This document shows positions 41,427-49,032 of a DNA stretch of 64,000 nucleotides, piece after piece (within the stretch, counting starts at the first letter, position 1; every line of letters begins with the position of its first letter). The DNA lies in assembly GCF_031844705.1 (NCBI RefSeq), contig NZ_CP134609.1, positions 2,914,001 through 2,978,000 on the forward strand, in the 5' to 3' direction. The position numbers were made by a program, and so were the translations under genes. This DNA is from Streptomyces sp. ITFR-16 (GTDB lineage Bacteria; Actinomycetota; Actinomycetes; Streptomycetales; Streptomycetaceae). Under the pieces are notes generated by a model that searched no databases, was not told the DNA's origin, and worked only from the letters and a program-made list of their open reading frames with translations.

Positions 41427-43625
41427 ATGGCAGCGGGCGGGGCACGGGTCGAGGCGCTGGGCGGGGACGATCCCGCGACGCTCGGACCGTACCGGCTGAT
41501 CGGGCGGCTGGCCTCCGGCGGCATGGGGCGGATCTATCTGGCCGGGGACCCGGGCGGCCGGGGGCTCGTCGCCGTGAAGACGCTGCTGGCCGAGGGGCTG
41601 CTCAGCGAGACCGACCGGCGGCGCTTCGCCCGCGAGGTGTCGCTCGCGCAACGGGTGGACAGCGCGTTCACGGCGCGGGTACGGGACTCCGACCCGGACG
41701 CCGAGCGGCCCTGGATGGCCATCGACTACATCGCCGCGCCGCCCTTGTCCGAACTGGTGCGCAGCTGCGGGGTGCTGCCCGCATCGGCCGTACGGTGGAT
41801 CGCGGCCGGCACCGCGCAGGCGCTGGTCACGCTGCACGGGGTGGGCATCGTGCACCGCGATGTGAAACCGCAGAACGTGCTGCTGCCGCTGGACGGCCCA
41901 CGGGTGATCGACTTCGGCATCTCGCACGCCAGCGACCTCACCCTGACCGGGCTCACCCTCGGCACGATCGCCTTCACCTCGCCCGAGCAGGCACGGGGCC
42001 AGGAGTCGACGGCCGCTTCGGACGTGTATTCGCTGGGTGCCACGCTGTTCCTGCTCGCGACCGGGCGGCCGCCCTACGGCGCGGACGGCGACACGCTGCG
42101 GCTGCTGGCCCGGGTGCAGCGGGGCGAGCTCGACCTGACCGGGCTGCCGAAGGAGCTCGTCGCGACCGTTCGGCCGTGCCTCGCCCTTGATCCGGACGAC
42201 CGGCCCGAGCCCGCCACGCTGCTCGCCCGGTTCCGCGAGGAGCAGGCGGGCCTGCCGACGACGTCGAGCGGCACACGCTGGCTGCCGCCGCGCTGGACGG
42301 CGCTGATCGGCGCGTACGCCACCCAGGGGCTGGAGCTGGCGAGCGGCCGCGCGACGGACCCGTCAGCCCCGACCGTCACACAGCGCACCCGGATGGTCCC
42401 GGCGCCGCCTCCGACGCTGGTCTACCCGCCCGAGCGCGAGGCCCGGGCCGCCCGTGACCGCGCCCGCCGTGAGCGCGCCCGGCAGGATCTCGCGGTGCTC
42501 GCGGAGCTGGCGCAGCGGCAGCGGGCCGAGCAGGCCGAACGCGAAGAGGCCGAGCGCGCCCAGCAGGAGCGGGCCGAGCAGGCCGAGCGGGAGCGCCGGG
42601 AGCGGGCCGAACAGGCCGGGCGGGAGCGCCGCGAGCGCGCCGCACGTGCGGAGCAGGCCGAGCGGGAGCGTCAGGAGCGGGCCCGGGCGGATGCCGCACG
42701 CCGGGAGGAGACCCGTCTGGCGGCCGAGCGTGCCGAGCGGGAGCGGGCGGCACGGCAGCGTGCCGAGCGGGCGGCCCGGGCCCGTACGCCCTCACCCGCC
42801 CCGGCGCCCGCACCGCGGCCCGTCCCCGCCGCCCCGCGTCCGGCGGCCGTGCGGTCGGGTTCGTCGGGGCTGGGCTGGCTGCTCGTGGTGGCCGCCGTGA
42901 TCGGCCTGCTGGTCTGGCAGCCCTGGGAGACGGCGGGGAGCGGACGCGGCGGGAGGGCGGGGTCCGGCAGCACCGCGTCCAGCTCCGTCACCTCCGGCAG
43001 CGGGCTCGACACCCATACGGACGACGACGGCAGTGACACCGGCACCGGCACCGGCGGCTCCGGGAGCACGACGGACGACAGCGACGACGATCCGACGCCC
43101 ACCCCCACGCCGACCCCCACGCCCACTCCGGACGCCGGCGACCGGGCGTTCGCGGCGGTGCGCGCCGGTGACTGCCTCGACGTGTACAGCGACGGCTTCG
43201 GCGGCATGAGCGCCGACCGGCCGGTGCGGGTCGACTGCGGTGCCTCGAACGCGTACATGCACGTCAACCAGGTCAGCACCGCCGCCGGGGCCTCCGGCTC
43301 CTGCGACACCGGGGCGGGCTACACCTGGTGGAGCCGGACGGGCGACGACGGTGTCGAGCGGACGCTGTGCCTGGACCGGGTCTACCGGGTGGGCCAGTGC
43401 TTCCCGGCCCAGGTCCAGGGAACCACCGGCGCGGACCTGGCGGTGGTGCTGCGCTGCGACGCGACGAAGGTGCCCCGGGCCGGTCAGTCGGTCCTGCGGA
43501 TCACCGGCTTCTACCGGGCGCCCACGGCGGGGCAGAGCTGGACCTGCCCCGCCGGGAACGGCCAGCGGTTCTGGTACTGGCCGGTGAACAAGGGCCGGAG
43601 CATCATCTGCGCATCGGCGGCCTGA
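41427..43625 (+). CDS. Membrane Ser/Thr protein kinase with cysteine-rich C-terminal ectodomain
   Basis: A 732-residue kinase. ATG 41427 has GGGGGAG upstream. The kinase domain (about 20-270) has SGGMGRIYL, ATP Lys51, HRDVKPQN with catalytic Asp145, and the DFG at 162-164. A proline-rich stretch is followed by a long Glu/Arg/Ala coiled coil (about 335-450). A membrane helix is at about 477-497. Outside are Ser/Thr/Asp/Pro linkers with a (PT)n run and a domain with eight cysteines (from GDCLDVYSDG to WTCPAG), suggesting four disulfides. It lacks PASTA repeats, so the ectodomain probably senses another ligand. Downstream is a convergent GntP gene. Confidence 0.93.
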   Translation: MAAGGARVEALGGDDPATLGPYRLIGRLASGGMGRIYLAGDPGGRGLVAVKTLLAEGLLSETDRRRFAREVSLAQRVDSAFTARVRDSDPDAERPWMAIDYIAAPPLSELVRSCGVLPASAVRWIAAGTAQALVTLHGVGIVHRDVKPQNVLLPLDGPRVIDFGISHASDLTLTGLTLGTIAFTSPEQARGQESTAASDVYSLGATLFLLATGRPPYGADGDTLRLLARVQRGELDLTGLPKELVATVRPCLALDPDDRPEPATLLARFREEQAGLPTTSSGTRWLPPRWTALIGAYATQGLELASGRATDPSAPTVTQRTRMVPAPPPTLVYPPEREARAARDRARRERARQDLAVLAELAQRQRAEQAEREEAERAQQERAEQAERERRERAEQAGRERRERAARAEQAERERQERARADAARREETRLAAERAERERAARQRAERAARARTPSPAPAPAPRPVPAAPRPAAVRSGSSGLGWLLVVAAVIGLLVWQPWETAGSGRGGRAGSGSTASSSVTSGSGLDTHTDDDGSDTGTGTGGSGSTTDDSDDDPTPTPTPTPTPTPDAGDRAFAAVRAGDCLDVYSDGFGGMSADRPVRVDCGASNAYMHVNQVSTAAGASGSCDTGAGYTWWSRTGDDGVERTLCLDRVYRVGQCFPAQVQGTTGADLAVVLRCDATKVPRAGQSVLRITGFYRAPTAGQSWTCPAGNGQRFWYWPVNKGRSIICASAA

Positions 43626-43667
43626 GTGCCCCGGCCCGCCCCCACCAGGGGAGTTCGAAGACCGGCC

Positions 43668-45143
43668 CTAGATCACCAGGCTGAGCAGCGCGGCGACCGC
43701 GAAGCCGGCGACCGACAGGACCGTCTCCAGGACGGTCCAGGACTTCAGGGTGTCGCGCTCGGAGATGCCGAAGTACTTCGACACCATCCAGAAGCCGCCG
43801 TCGTTGACGTGCGAGGCGATGATCGAGCCCGCCGAGATCGCCATGATGATCAGCGCCAGGTGCGGCTGCGAGAAGTCCTGGTTCTCCACGAGCGGGACGA
43901 CGATGCCGGCGGTGGTGACGATGGCGACCGTCGCCGAGCCCTGGGCGATGCGCAGCACCGCCGAGATCAGCCAGGCGAGCAGGATGACCGGCAGGCCCAC
44001 GTCGTTGAAGGTGTCGGCGAGCGCGTCCGCGATGCCGCTGCTCTTGAGTACGGCGCCGAAGATGCCGCCGGCACCGACGACGAGCAGGATGTTGCCGACC
44101 GGCTTGAGCGACGAGGTGGACACCGACTCCAGGGACTTGCGGGACCAGCCGCGCCGCAGCCCGAGCAGGTAGTAGGCGAGCAGCAGGGCGATCGTCAGGG
44201 CGACGAAGGGGTTGCCGAAGAACTCGATGACCGAGCGGAGCGTCGAGGGGTCCAGCGCGATGGAGGAGAACGTGGCGGCGAGGATCAGCACCAGCGGGGT
44301 GCCGATGATCGCCAGCACGGTGGAGAGGGCGACCGGCGCCTCGTGCGGGGTGACTCCGGCGGCGCGCTGTTCGGCGACGACGGCGGCCTTCGCCTCCTCG
44401 GCGGCCTCGACCATGTCCTGCGGGACCTCGACGAAGATCCGCTTGCCGATCCAGGCGGCGTAGCCCCAGGCGGCCAGGACGGACGGGATGCCGACGAGGG
44501 CGCCCATCAGGATGACCCAGCCGAGCGAGACGTGGAAGAGACCGGCGGCGGCGACCGGGCCGGGGTGCGGCGGCAGGAAGGCGTGGGTCATGGACAGACC
44601 CGCCAGCAGCGGCATGGAGTACAGCAGGATCGATTTGCCGGACCGCTTGGCGGCGGCGTACACGATCGGCGCGAGGACGAAGATGCCGACGTCGAAGAAG
44701 ACCGGGATACCGAAGATCAGACCGGTCAGGCCCATCGCGAGGGGGGCGCGCTTCTCACCGAAGAGGTTCAGCAGACGGGCGCTCAGTACCTCGGCCCCGC
44801 CGGAGACTTCGAGGATCGCGCCGAGCATCGTGCCGAGGCCGATGATGATCGCGACATGGCCGAGGATGCCGCCCATGCCGGATTCGATGACGGAGACGGC
44901 GGCGGACTTCTGGACGGTGCCGAAGAGTTCGGTGACGGAGAGTCCGGCACCCAGGCCGACGGCTATGGAGACGGCGAGCAGCGCGACGAACGGCTGGAGC
45001 CGGGCCTTGATGATCAGGAAGAGGAGGAGCGCGATCCCGAGGACGGCGACGGTCAGCAGACCGGCCGTCCCGTCCATCAGGAGGAGGAGTCCACCGGTGT
45101 GGGGCGGCGTCTCGGCCGGTGGGGGGCTGGCGGCGAGCTGCAT
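43668..45143 (-). CDS. GntP family permease (gluconate or D-serine type)
   Basis: A 491-residue membrane transporter with about 13 helices. ATG 45143 has GGAG 6 bases upstream. The GntP family motif is seen: GLIFGIPVFFDVGIFVLAPIVYAAAKRSG and SMTHAFLPPHPGPVAAA, with later RIAQGSATVAIVTTAGIV and SHVNDGGFWMVSKYF. The family includes gluconate/H+ symporters and the E. coli D-serine transporter DsdX. The neighbours (RidA, a D-amino-acid deaminase, an N-acyl-D-amino-acid deacylase) favour a D-serine-like substrate, but the PfkB sugar kinase next door fits gluconate. Co-transcribed with RidA, IclR and the kinase on the minus strand. Confidence 0.93.
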   Translation of the reverse strand: MQLAASPPPAETPPHTGGLLLLMDGTAGLLTVAVLGIALLLFLIIKARLQPFVALLAVSIAVGLGAGLSVTELFGTVQKSAAVSVIESGMGGILGHVAIIIGLGTMLGAILEVSGGAEVLSARLLNLFGEKRAPLAMGLTGLIFGIPVFFDVGIFVLAPIVYAAAKRSGKSILLYSMPLLAGLSMTHAFLPPHPGPVAAAGLFHVSLGWVILMGALVGIPSVLAAWGYAAWIGKRIFVEVPQDMVEAAEEAKAAVVAEQRAAGVTPHEAPVALSTVLAIIGTPLVLILAATFSSIALDPSTLRSVIEFFGNPFVALTIALLLAYYLLGLRRGWSRKSLESVSTSSLKPVGNILLVVGAGGIFGAVLKSSGIADALADTFNDVGLPVILLAWLISAVLRIAQGSATVAIVTTAGIVVPLVENQDFSQPHLALIIMAISAGSIIASHVNDGGFWMVSKYFGISERDTLKSWTVLETVLSVAGFAVAALLSLVI

Positions 45144-45270
45144 GGGTAACTCCGTTGTTCGTCCATGGTGCTGGGTTCTGGGTAGGGGGGAGCGCGGCAC
45201 GGCGCGTGAGCGGTGCGCGCCGTGCCGTGCGGGGTGGTGCGGTGGAGCGGGTGCGGCAAGGGGATCAGGC

Positions 45271-45681
45271 TCAGCCCAGGACCGCGAGGGCGTCGATCTC
45301 GATGAGCAGGCCCTTGGGCAGGCCGACGTAGACCGTCGTGCGGGCGGCGGGGGCCTCCTTGAGGTCCTGCTCGCCGAAGTAGGTGTTGTAGATCTCGTTC
45401 ATCTCGGCGAAGTGGTCCACGTCCGTGAGGTAGACGCGCATCATCATCACGTCGTCCCAGCTCGCGCCGCCCTCCTCCAGGATCGCCTTCACGTTGGCGA
45501 AGGTCTGGAGGGTCTGCTCGCGCAGGGTCGGGCCGGCCGGGGTGGGGGCCTGTCCCTCGACGGCGGGCAGGAAGCCGACCTGGCCGGCGACCTGGAGGAT
45601 GTTCCCCTTCCGCACCCCGTGCGAGAACTTCGCGGGCGGGGTGGTGTGGGTGCTCGGGGTGAGGGCGGTCTTGTCGGTCAT
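45271..45681 (-). CDS. RidA family protein
   Basis: A 136-residue RidA/YjgF/UK114-like protein: GNILQVAGQVGFLP, then DVMMMRVYLTDVDHFAEMN, and the terminal RTTVYVGLPKGLLIEIDALAV with the conserved Arg. RidA removes reactive enamine/imine intermediates such as 2-aminoacrylate produced by PLP dehydratases. It starts 6 bases after the IclR gene, so coupling is likely. A D-amino-acid deaminase gene lies divergently upstream, which gives a ready source of such enamines. Confidence 0.92.
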   Translation of the reverse strand: MTDKTALTPSTHTTPPAKFSHGVRKGNILQVAGQVGFLPAVEGQAPTPAGPTLREQTLQTFANVKAILEEGGASWDDVMMMRVYLTDVDHFAEMNEIYNTYFGEQDLKEAPAARTTVYVGLPKGLLIEIDALAVLG

Positions 45682-45687
45682 CGCTGA

Positions 45688-46446
45688 TCAGACTTTCTTG
45701 GGTCGGTTGGTGCCGGAGTACTCCCGGCTGATGGTGTCGGCGGTGCGACGGACCAGGGGGAGCAGGGTGAGGAGCTCCTCGGCCGTGACGACCACGTTCG
45801 GTGCGGAGACCGACATGGCGGCGACGACGCGCCCGTCGGCGCCGCGAATGGGCGCGCCGACGCAGTTGATGGACTCCTCGTGGCCACCGAGGTCGGTGGC
45901 CCAGCCCTGTTCGCGTACGGCGGCGAGTTCCTTGAGGAAGGCGCCGGCGCCGGGGGTCGAACGGGACGTGTACATGGGGTAGTCGAGCTTCTCGGCGATG
46001 GCCCGCCGCTCGGCCTCGCCGAGGTCGGCGAGCAGGAGTTTGGCGACGGCGGCGACGGTGATCGCGACGGGCTTGCCGATGCGGGAGTACATCCGGACCG
46101 GGTAGCGGCTCTCCACCTTGTCGATGTAGAGCACCTCGTTCTCCTCGTACACGGCGAGGTGCACGGTGTGCCCGCAGTTCTCGTTGAGTTCGACGAGGTG
46201 GGGGTGGGCGATCTCGCGTACGTCGAGGTTCTCGACGGCCTCCTGGGCGAGCGCGAACAGGCGCGCGCCGAGGCGGTAGCGCTGGTCCTGCTGGCGGTAG
46301 ACGAGGCCGTGCTCGTGGAGGGTACGGAGCAGGCGCAGGGCCGTGGACTTGTGGACGCCGAGCCGCTCGGCGACCTGTCCGAGGTCGGCGGGTCCCTGGG
46401 CGAGCAGCGGCAGGATGCTCAGCGCCCGGTCGACGGTCTGACTCAT
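45688..46446 (-). CDS. IclR family transcriptional regulator
   Basis: A 252-residue regulator. ATG 46446 overlaps the kinase gene stop (ATGA) and has GGAGG upstream. The N-terminal winged helix (about 1-70) includes LAQGPADLGQVAERLGVHKSTALRLLRTL. The effector-binding IclR domain (about 80-250) has DVREIAHPHLVELNENCGHTVHLAV, VGAPIRGADGRVVAAMSVSAP. It probably controls this operon and the divergent deaminase-deacylase pair from the palindrome at 47624-47638. Confidence 0.94.
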   Translation of the reverse strand: MSQTVDRALSILPLLAQGPADLGQVAERLGVHKSTALRLLRTLHEHGLVYRQQDQRYRLGARLFALAQEAVENLDVREIAHPHLVELNENCGHTVHLAVYEENEVLYIDKVESRYPVRMYSRIGKPVAITVAAVAKLLLADLGEAERRAIAEKLDYPMYTSRSTPGAGAFLKELAAVREQGWATDLGGHEESINCVGAPIRGADGRVVAAMSVSAPNVVVTAEELLTLLPLVRRTADTISREYSGTNRPKKV

Positions 46447-47525
46447 TGCGTACGTACCTCCTGGTCGTCCCCCGTCCACCCGGGGCCGAGACGCAGTCTC
46501 CCCCAGGCGGCGTCGTCGAGTGCCACGAGGCGGTCGGCCCGGTCGCGGGCGGGCGGTTCGGTGAGGTCACCGGGGACGGTGAGGACGGCGGCCGCCATCA
46601 GATGCCCGTGCCGGGCCCGGTCGCGCACGGGCAGCCCGCGCAGCGTGGCGGAGAGAAACCCGGCGGCGAACGCGTCCCCGGCCCCGACGGGGGCGACGAC
46701 GTCGACGTGGAGGGCGGGGACGTGGGTGACGGGCCGGTCCTCGGCCCCTGCGGTGCCTGGGGCGCCGGGCGCGGGACGGAGCCCCGCGAAGACGGTCGCG
46801 CCCTCCGCGCCCCGCTTCACCACCACCACCGCCGGCTCCGGCAACGCCTCGCGGATCGCCTCGGCCCCGGCCACACCCCACGCCTCCTCCGCCTCGTCCT
46901 CGCCGACGAAGACGAGGTCGCAGCGGCGGGCCAGGTCCAGCAGGACGGCGGGCGACGCGTCGGCGTCGCGCCACAGCCCCGGCCGATGGTTGACGTCGAA
47001 GGAGACCAGCGGCCGCCCCGCGCGCGGCGCGGTCAGCTCGTGCAGCAGGGCCAGGCAGTCGGCGGAGAGCGCGGCCGTGATCCCGGACAGATGCAGGATG
47101 CGCCCGGCCGGCAGCTCCGCGTACGGCAGGTTGACCGGGGACATCGCGGACGCGGCCGACCCGGCCCGGTAGTACGCGACCTCGTGGACGTCGGTGGCGC
47201 GGTCCGTCGCCGTGCGGAAGTAGATGCCGGTGGGCCGGGCGGGGTCCCGCTGCACGGCGGAGGTGTCCACGCCGTACCCCGCGACCGTGTCGACGAGGTG
47301 GTCGCCGAAGCCGTCCGCCCCGACCCGGCTCACCCAGGCCGTCCTGTGCCCGGCCGCGGCGAGGGCGCAGGCCACATTGGACTCGGCGCCGCCGATCCCC
47401 CGGCCGAAGGACGGTACGTCGGCGAGGCGCCCGGGCCGTGAGGGCAGGAACGTCACCATGGACTCACCGAGACACACCACATCAGCGGTCGCGTCGGCGT
47501 CGGTCCTGGCCGGGGTTCCGGACAC
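46443..47525 (-). CDS. PfkB-family sugar kinase (2-keto-3-deoxygluconate kinase-like)
   Basis: A 360-residue ribokinase-type enzyme. GTG 47525 has GAGGAG upstream. PfkB signatures: CLGESMVTFLP, GIGGAESNVACALAAAG (substrate), NHRPGLW, and the ATP/anion-hole motif APVGAGDAFAAGFLSA with the catalytic Asp. The N-terminus GESMV and the overall layout match KdgK, which phosphorylates 2-keto-3-deoxy-D-gluconate. A keto-sugar acid fits a GntP permease, but the other genes are about D-amino acids. The substrate is uncertain. It is the first gene of the minus-strand operon. Confidence 0.9.
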   Translation of the reverse strand: MSGTPARTDADATADVVCLGESMVTFLPSRPGRLADVPSFGRGIGGAESNVACALAAAGHRTAWVSRVGADGFGDHLVDTVAGYGVDTSAVQRDPARPTGIYFRTATDRATDVHEVAYYRAGSAASAMSPVNLPYAELPAGRILHLSGITAALSADCLALLHELTAPRAGRPLVSFDVNHRPGLWRDADASPAVLLDLARRCDLVFVGEDEAEEAWGVAGAEAIREALPEPAVVVVKRGAEGATVFAGLRPAPGAPGTAGAEDRPVTHVPALHVDVVAPVGAGDAFAAGFLSATLRGLPVRDRARHGHLMAAAVLTVPGDLTEPPARDRADRLVALDDAAWGRLRLGPGWTGDDQEVRTQ

Positions 47526-47623
47526 TCGGGCTCCTCGTGGTCGGGCGGGCGGCGCCGGTTCTCACCATTGACCGGGCGTCGGCTCGGATGTTAGACAGCG
47601 TTGAGCGATATACGCAATGGGTG

Positions 47624-47638
47624 TTGCATATGTTGCAA
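47624..47638. promoter_or_regulatory. IclR-type operator candidate in the divergent promoter
   Basis: TTGCA-N5-TGCAA is a perfect inverted repeat in the 166-base gap between the kinase and deaminase genes. A second, imperfect repeat (TATACGCAA/TTGCATATG) overlaps its left side. This AT-rich spot is unusual in the window, and IclR proteins often bind such divergent promoters. Confidence 0.5.
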
Positions 47639-47691
47639 TCACATCGCAGAAGCCCACGCGGACGACCCGCTTCGATCGAGGAGGCACCCCC

Positions 47692-48999
47692 ATGGCCGAC
47701 GAACGCCCCGTCGCCGGACTCGCCGGACTGGCCGGACTCGCCGACGAGCGGGTCGACCACCGCTTCAAGGCGCTCCCGCCCGACGCGGCGGGCCTGACCG
47801 TCGGCGCGCTGGCCGCCGAGCGGCGCAACCTCTTCACCGGCGGGTTCACCACCCCGGTGCTCGCGCTGTCCGCCGAGTCCGTCGCGCACAACCTCGCCCT
47901 GCTGGAGACGTACGCCGAGCGCCACGGCCTCGCGTTCGCCCCGCACGGCAAGACGTCGATGTCCCCGCAGCTCTTCGACCGCCAGCTGGCGCACGGCGCC
48001 TGGGGCATCACGGCGGCCGTGCCCCACCAGGCGCGGGTCTACCGGGCGTTCGGCGTCCCGCGGATCTTCCTCGCCAACGAACTGGTCGACGCCGCCGCGC
48101 TGCGCTGGCTCGCGGGCGAGCTCGACGCGGACCCGGACTTCGCCTTCGTCTGTTACGTCGACTCCGTGCGCGGGGCGGAGCTGATGGACGAGGCCCTGCG
48201 CGCGGCGGGCGCCTCCCGCCCGGTCGACGTCGTCGTGGAGCTGGGCGCGGGCGAGGGCGCCCGCACCGGCGCCCGCACCGAGGCGGACTGCGCCGGGGTC
48301 GCCGACGCGGTGGCCGCCGCCCCGTCCCTGCGCCTGGTGGGCGTGGCGGGGTACGAGGGCGAGGTGCCGGACGCGTCCGGCGAGCGGGTGCGGGAGTGGC
48401 TGCGCCGGCTCGTCGCGCTGGCCGCCGCCTTCGACGCCGAGGGCCGGTTCGCCGCGCTGGGCGAGGGCGAGCGGATCGTCGTGAGCGCGGGCGGCAGCGC
48501 GTGGTTCGACGCGGTGGCGGACGTGTTCGCGGACGTCCCCGCGCTCTCCCGCCCCGTACTCAAGCTGCTGCGCTCGGGGGCGTACGTCTCGCACGACGAC
48601 GGCCACTACCGCCACCTCACCCCCTTCAACCGGGTCCCCGAGGAGGGCGCGCTCCAGCCGGCGTTCCGGCTCTGGGCCCAGGTCGTGTCGCGCCCGTCCG
48701 CCGAGCAGGCGTTCCTGAACGCGGGCAAGCGGGACGCCGCCCACGACCTCGATCTGCCGGAGGCCCAGGTCGTGCGGTCCGGCCGGGACGGCTCGGTGCG
48801 GCCGGCCGCAGGGATCACGGTCACCGGTCTGTCCGACCAGCACGCGTGGGTGCGCACCGACGCGGATGCCGCGCTGGAGGTCGGGGACTGGGTGGGGATG
48901 GGGCTCTCCCACCCGTGCACCAGCTTCGACAAGTGGCAGCTGATCCCGCTGGTGGAGGCGGACGGCACCGTCACGGACTACATCCGCACCTTCTTCTGA
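47692..48999 (+). CDS. PLP-dependent D-amino-acid deaminase/dehydratase (DSD1-like)
   Basis: A 435-residue fold-type III (alanine racemase-like) PLP enzyme. ATG 47692 has GAGGAGG upstream. The N-terminal barrel contains the likely PLP Lys87 in FAPHGKTSMSP. Other motifs are RIFLANELVDA, VDVVVELGAGEGARTG and ISAGGSAWFD-like VVSAGGSAWFD. The C-terminal metal-binding region SDQHAWV, LSHPCTSFDKWQ carries the His/Cys pair seen in eukaryotic-type D-serine dehydratases. It probably deaminates D-serine, D-threonine or similar amino acids to a 2-keto acid and ammonia. The deacylase gene follows after 33 bases. Confidence 0.9.
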   Translation: MADERPVAGLAGLAGLADERVDHRFKALPPDAAGLTVGALAAERRNLFTGGFTTPVLALSAESVAHNLALLETYAERHGLAFAPHGKTSMSPQLFDRQLAHGAWGITAAVPHQARVYRAFGVPRIFLANELVDAAALRWLAGELDADPDFAFVCYVDSVRGAELMDEALRAAGASRPVDVVVELGAGEGARTGARTEADCAGVADAVAAAPSLRLVGVAGYEGEVPDASGERVREWLRRLVALAAAFDAEGRFAALGEGERIVVSAGGSAWFDAVADVFADVPALSRPVLKLLRSGAYVSHDDGHYRHLTPFNRVPEEGALQPAFRLWAQVVSRPSAEQAFLNAGKRDAAHDLDLPEAQVVRSGRDGSVRPAAGITVTGLSDQHAWVRTDADAALEVGDWVGMGLSHPCTSFDKWQLIPLVEADGTVTDYIRTFF

Positions 49000-49032
49000 G
49001 CCCCCGGGGCCCCTCCCTCGAAAGGCACCCCC

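Noticed and set aside
39690..41927. Minus-strand frame of 745 codons opposite the chitinase gene
   Set aside because: Low-complexity Gly/Val/Arg translation opposite a gene with a DxDxE active site and promoter.
43080..43135. Repeat of ACCCCCACGCCG-type units in the kinase gene
   Set aside because: This codes a (Pro-Thr)n linker and is explained by the protein; not a separate element.
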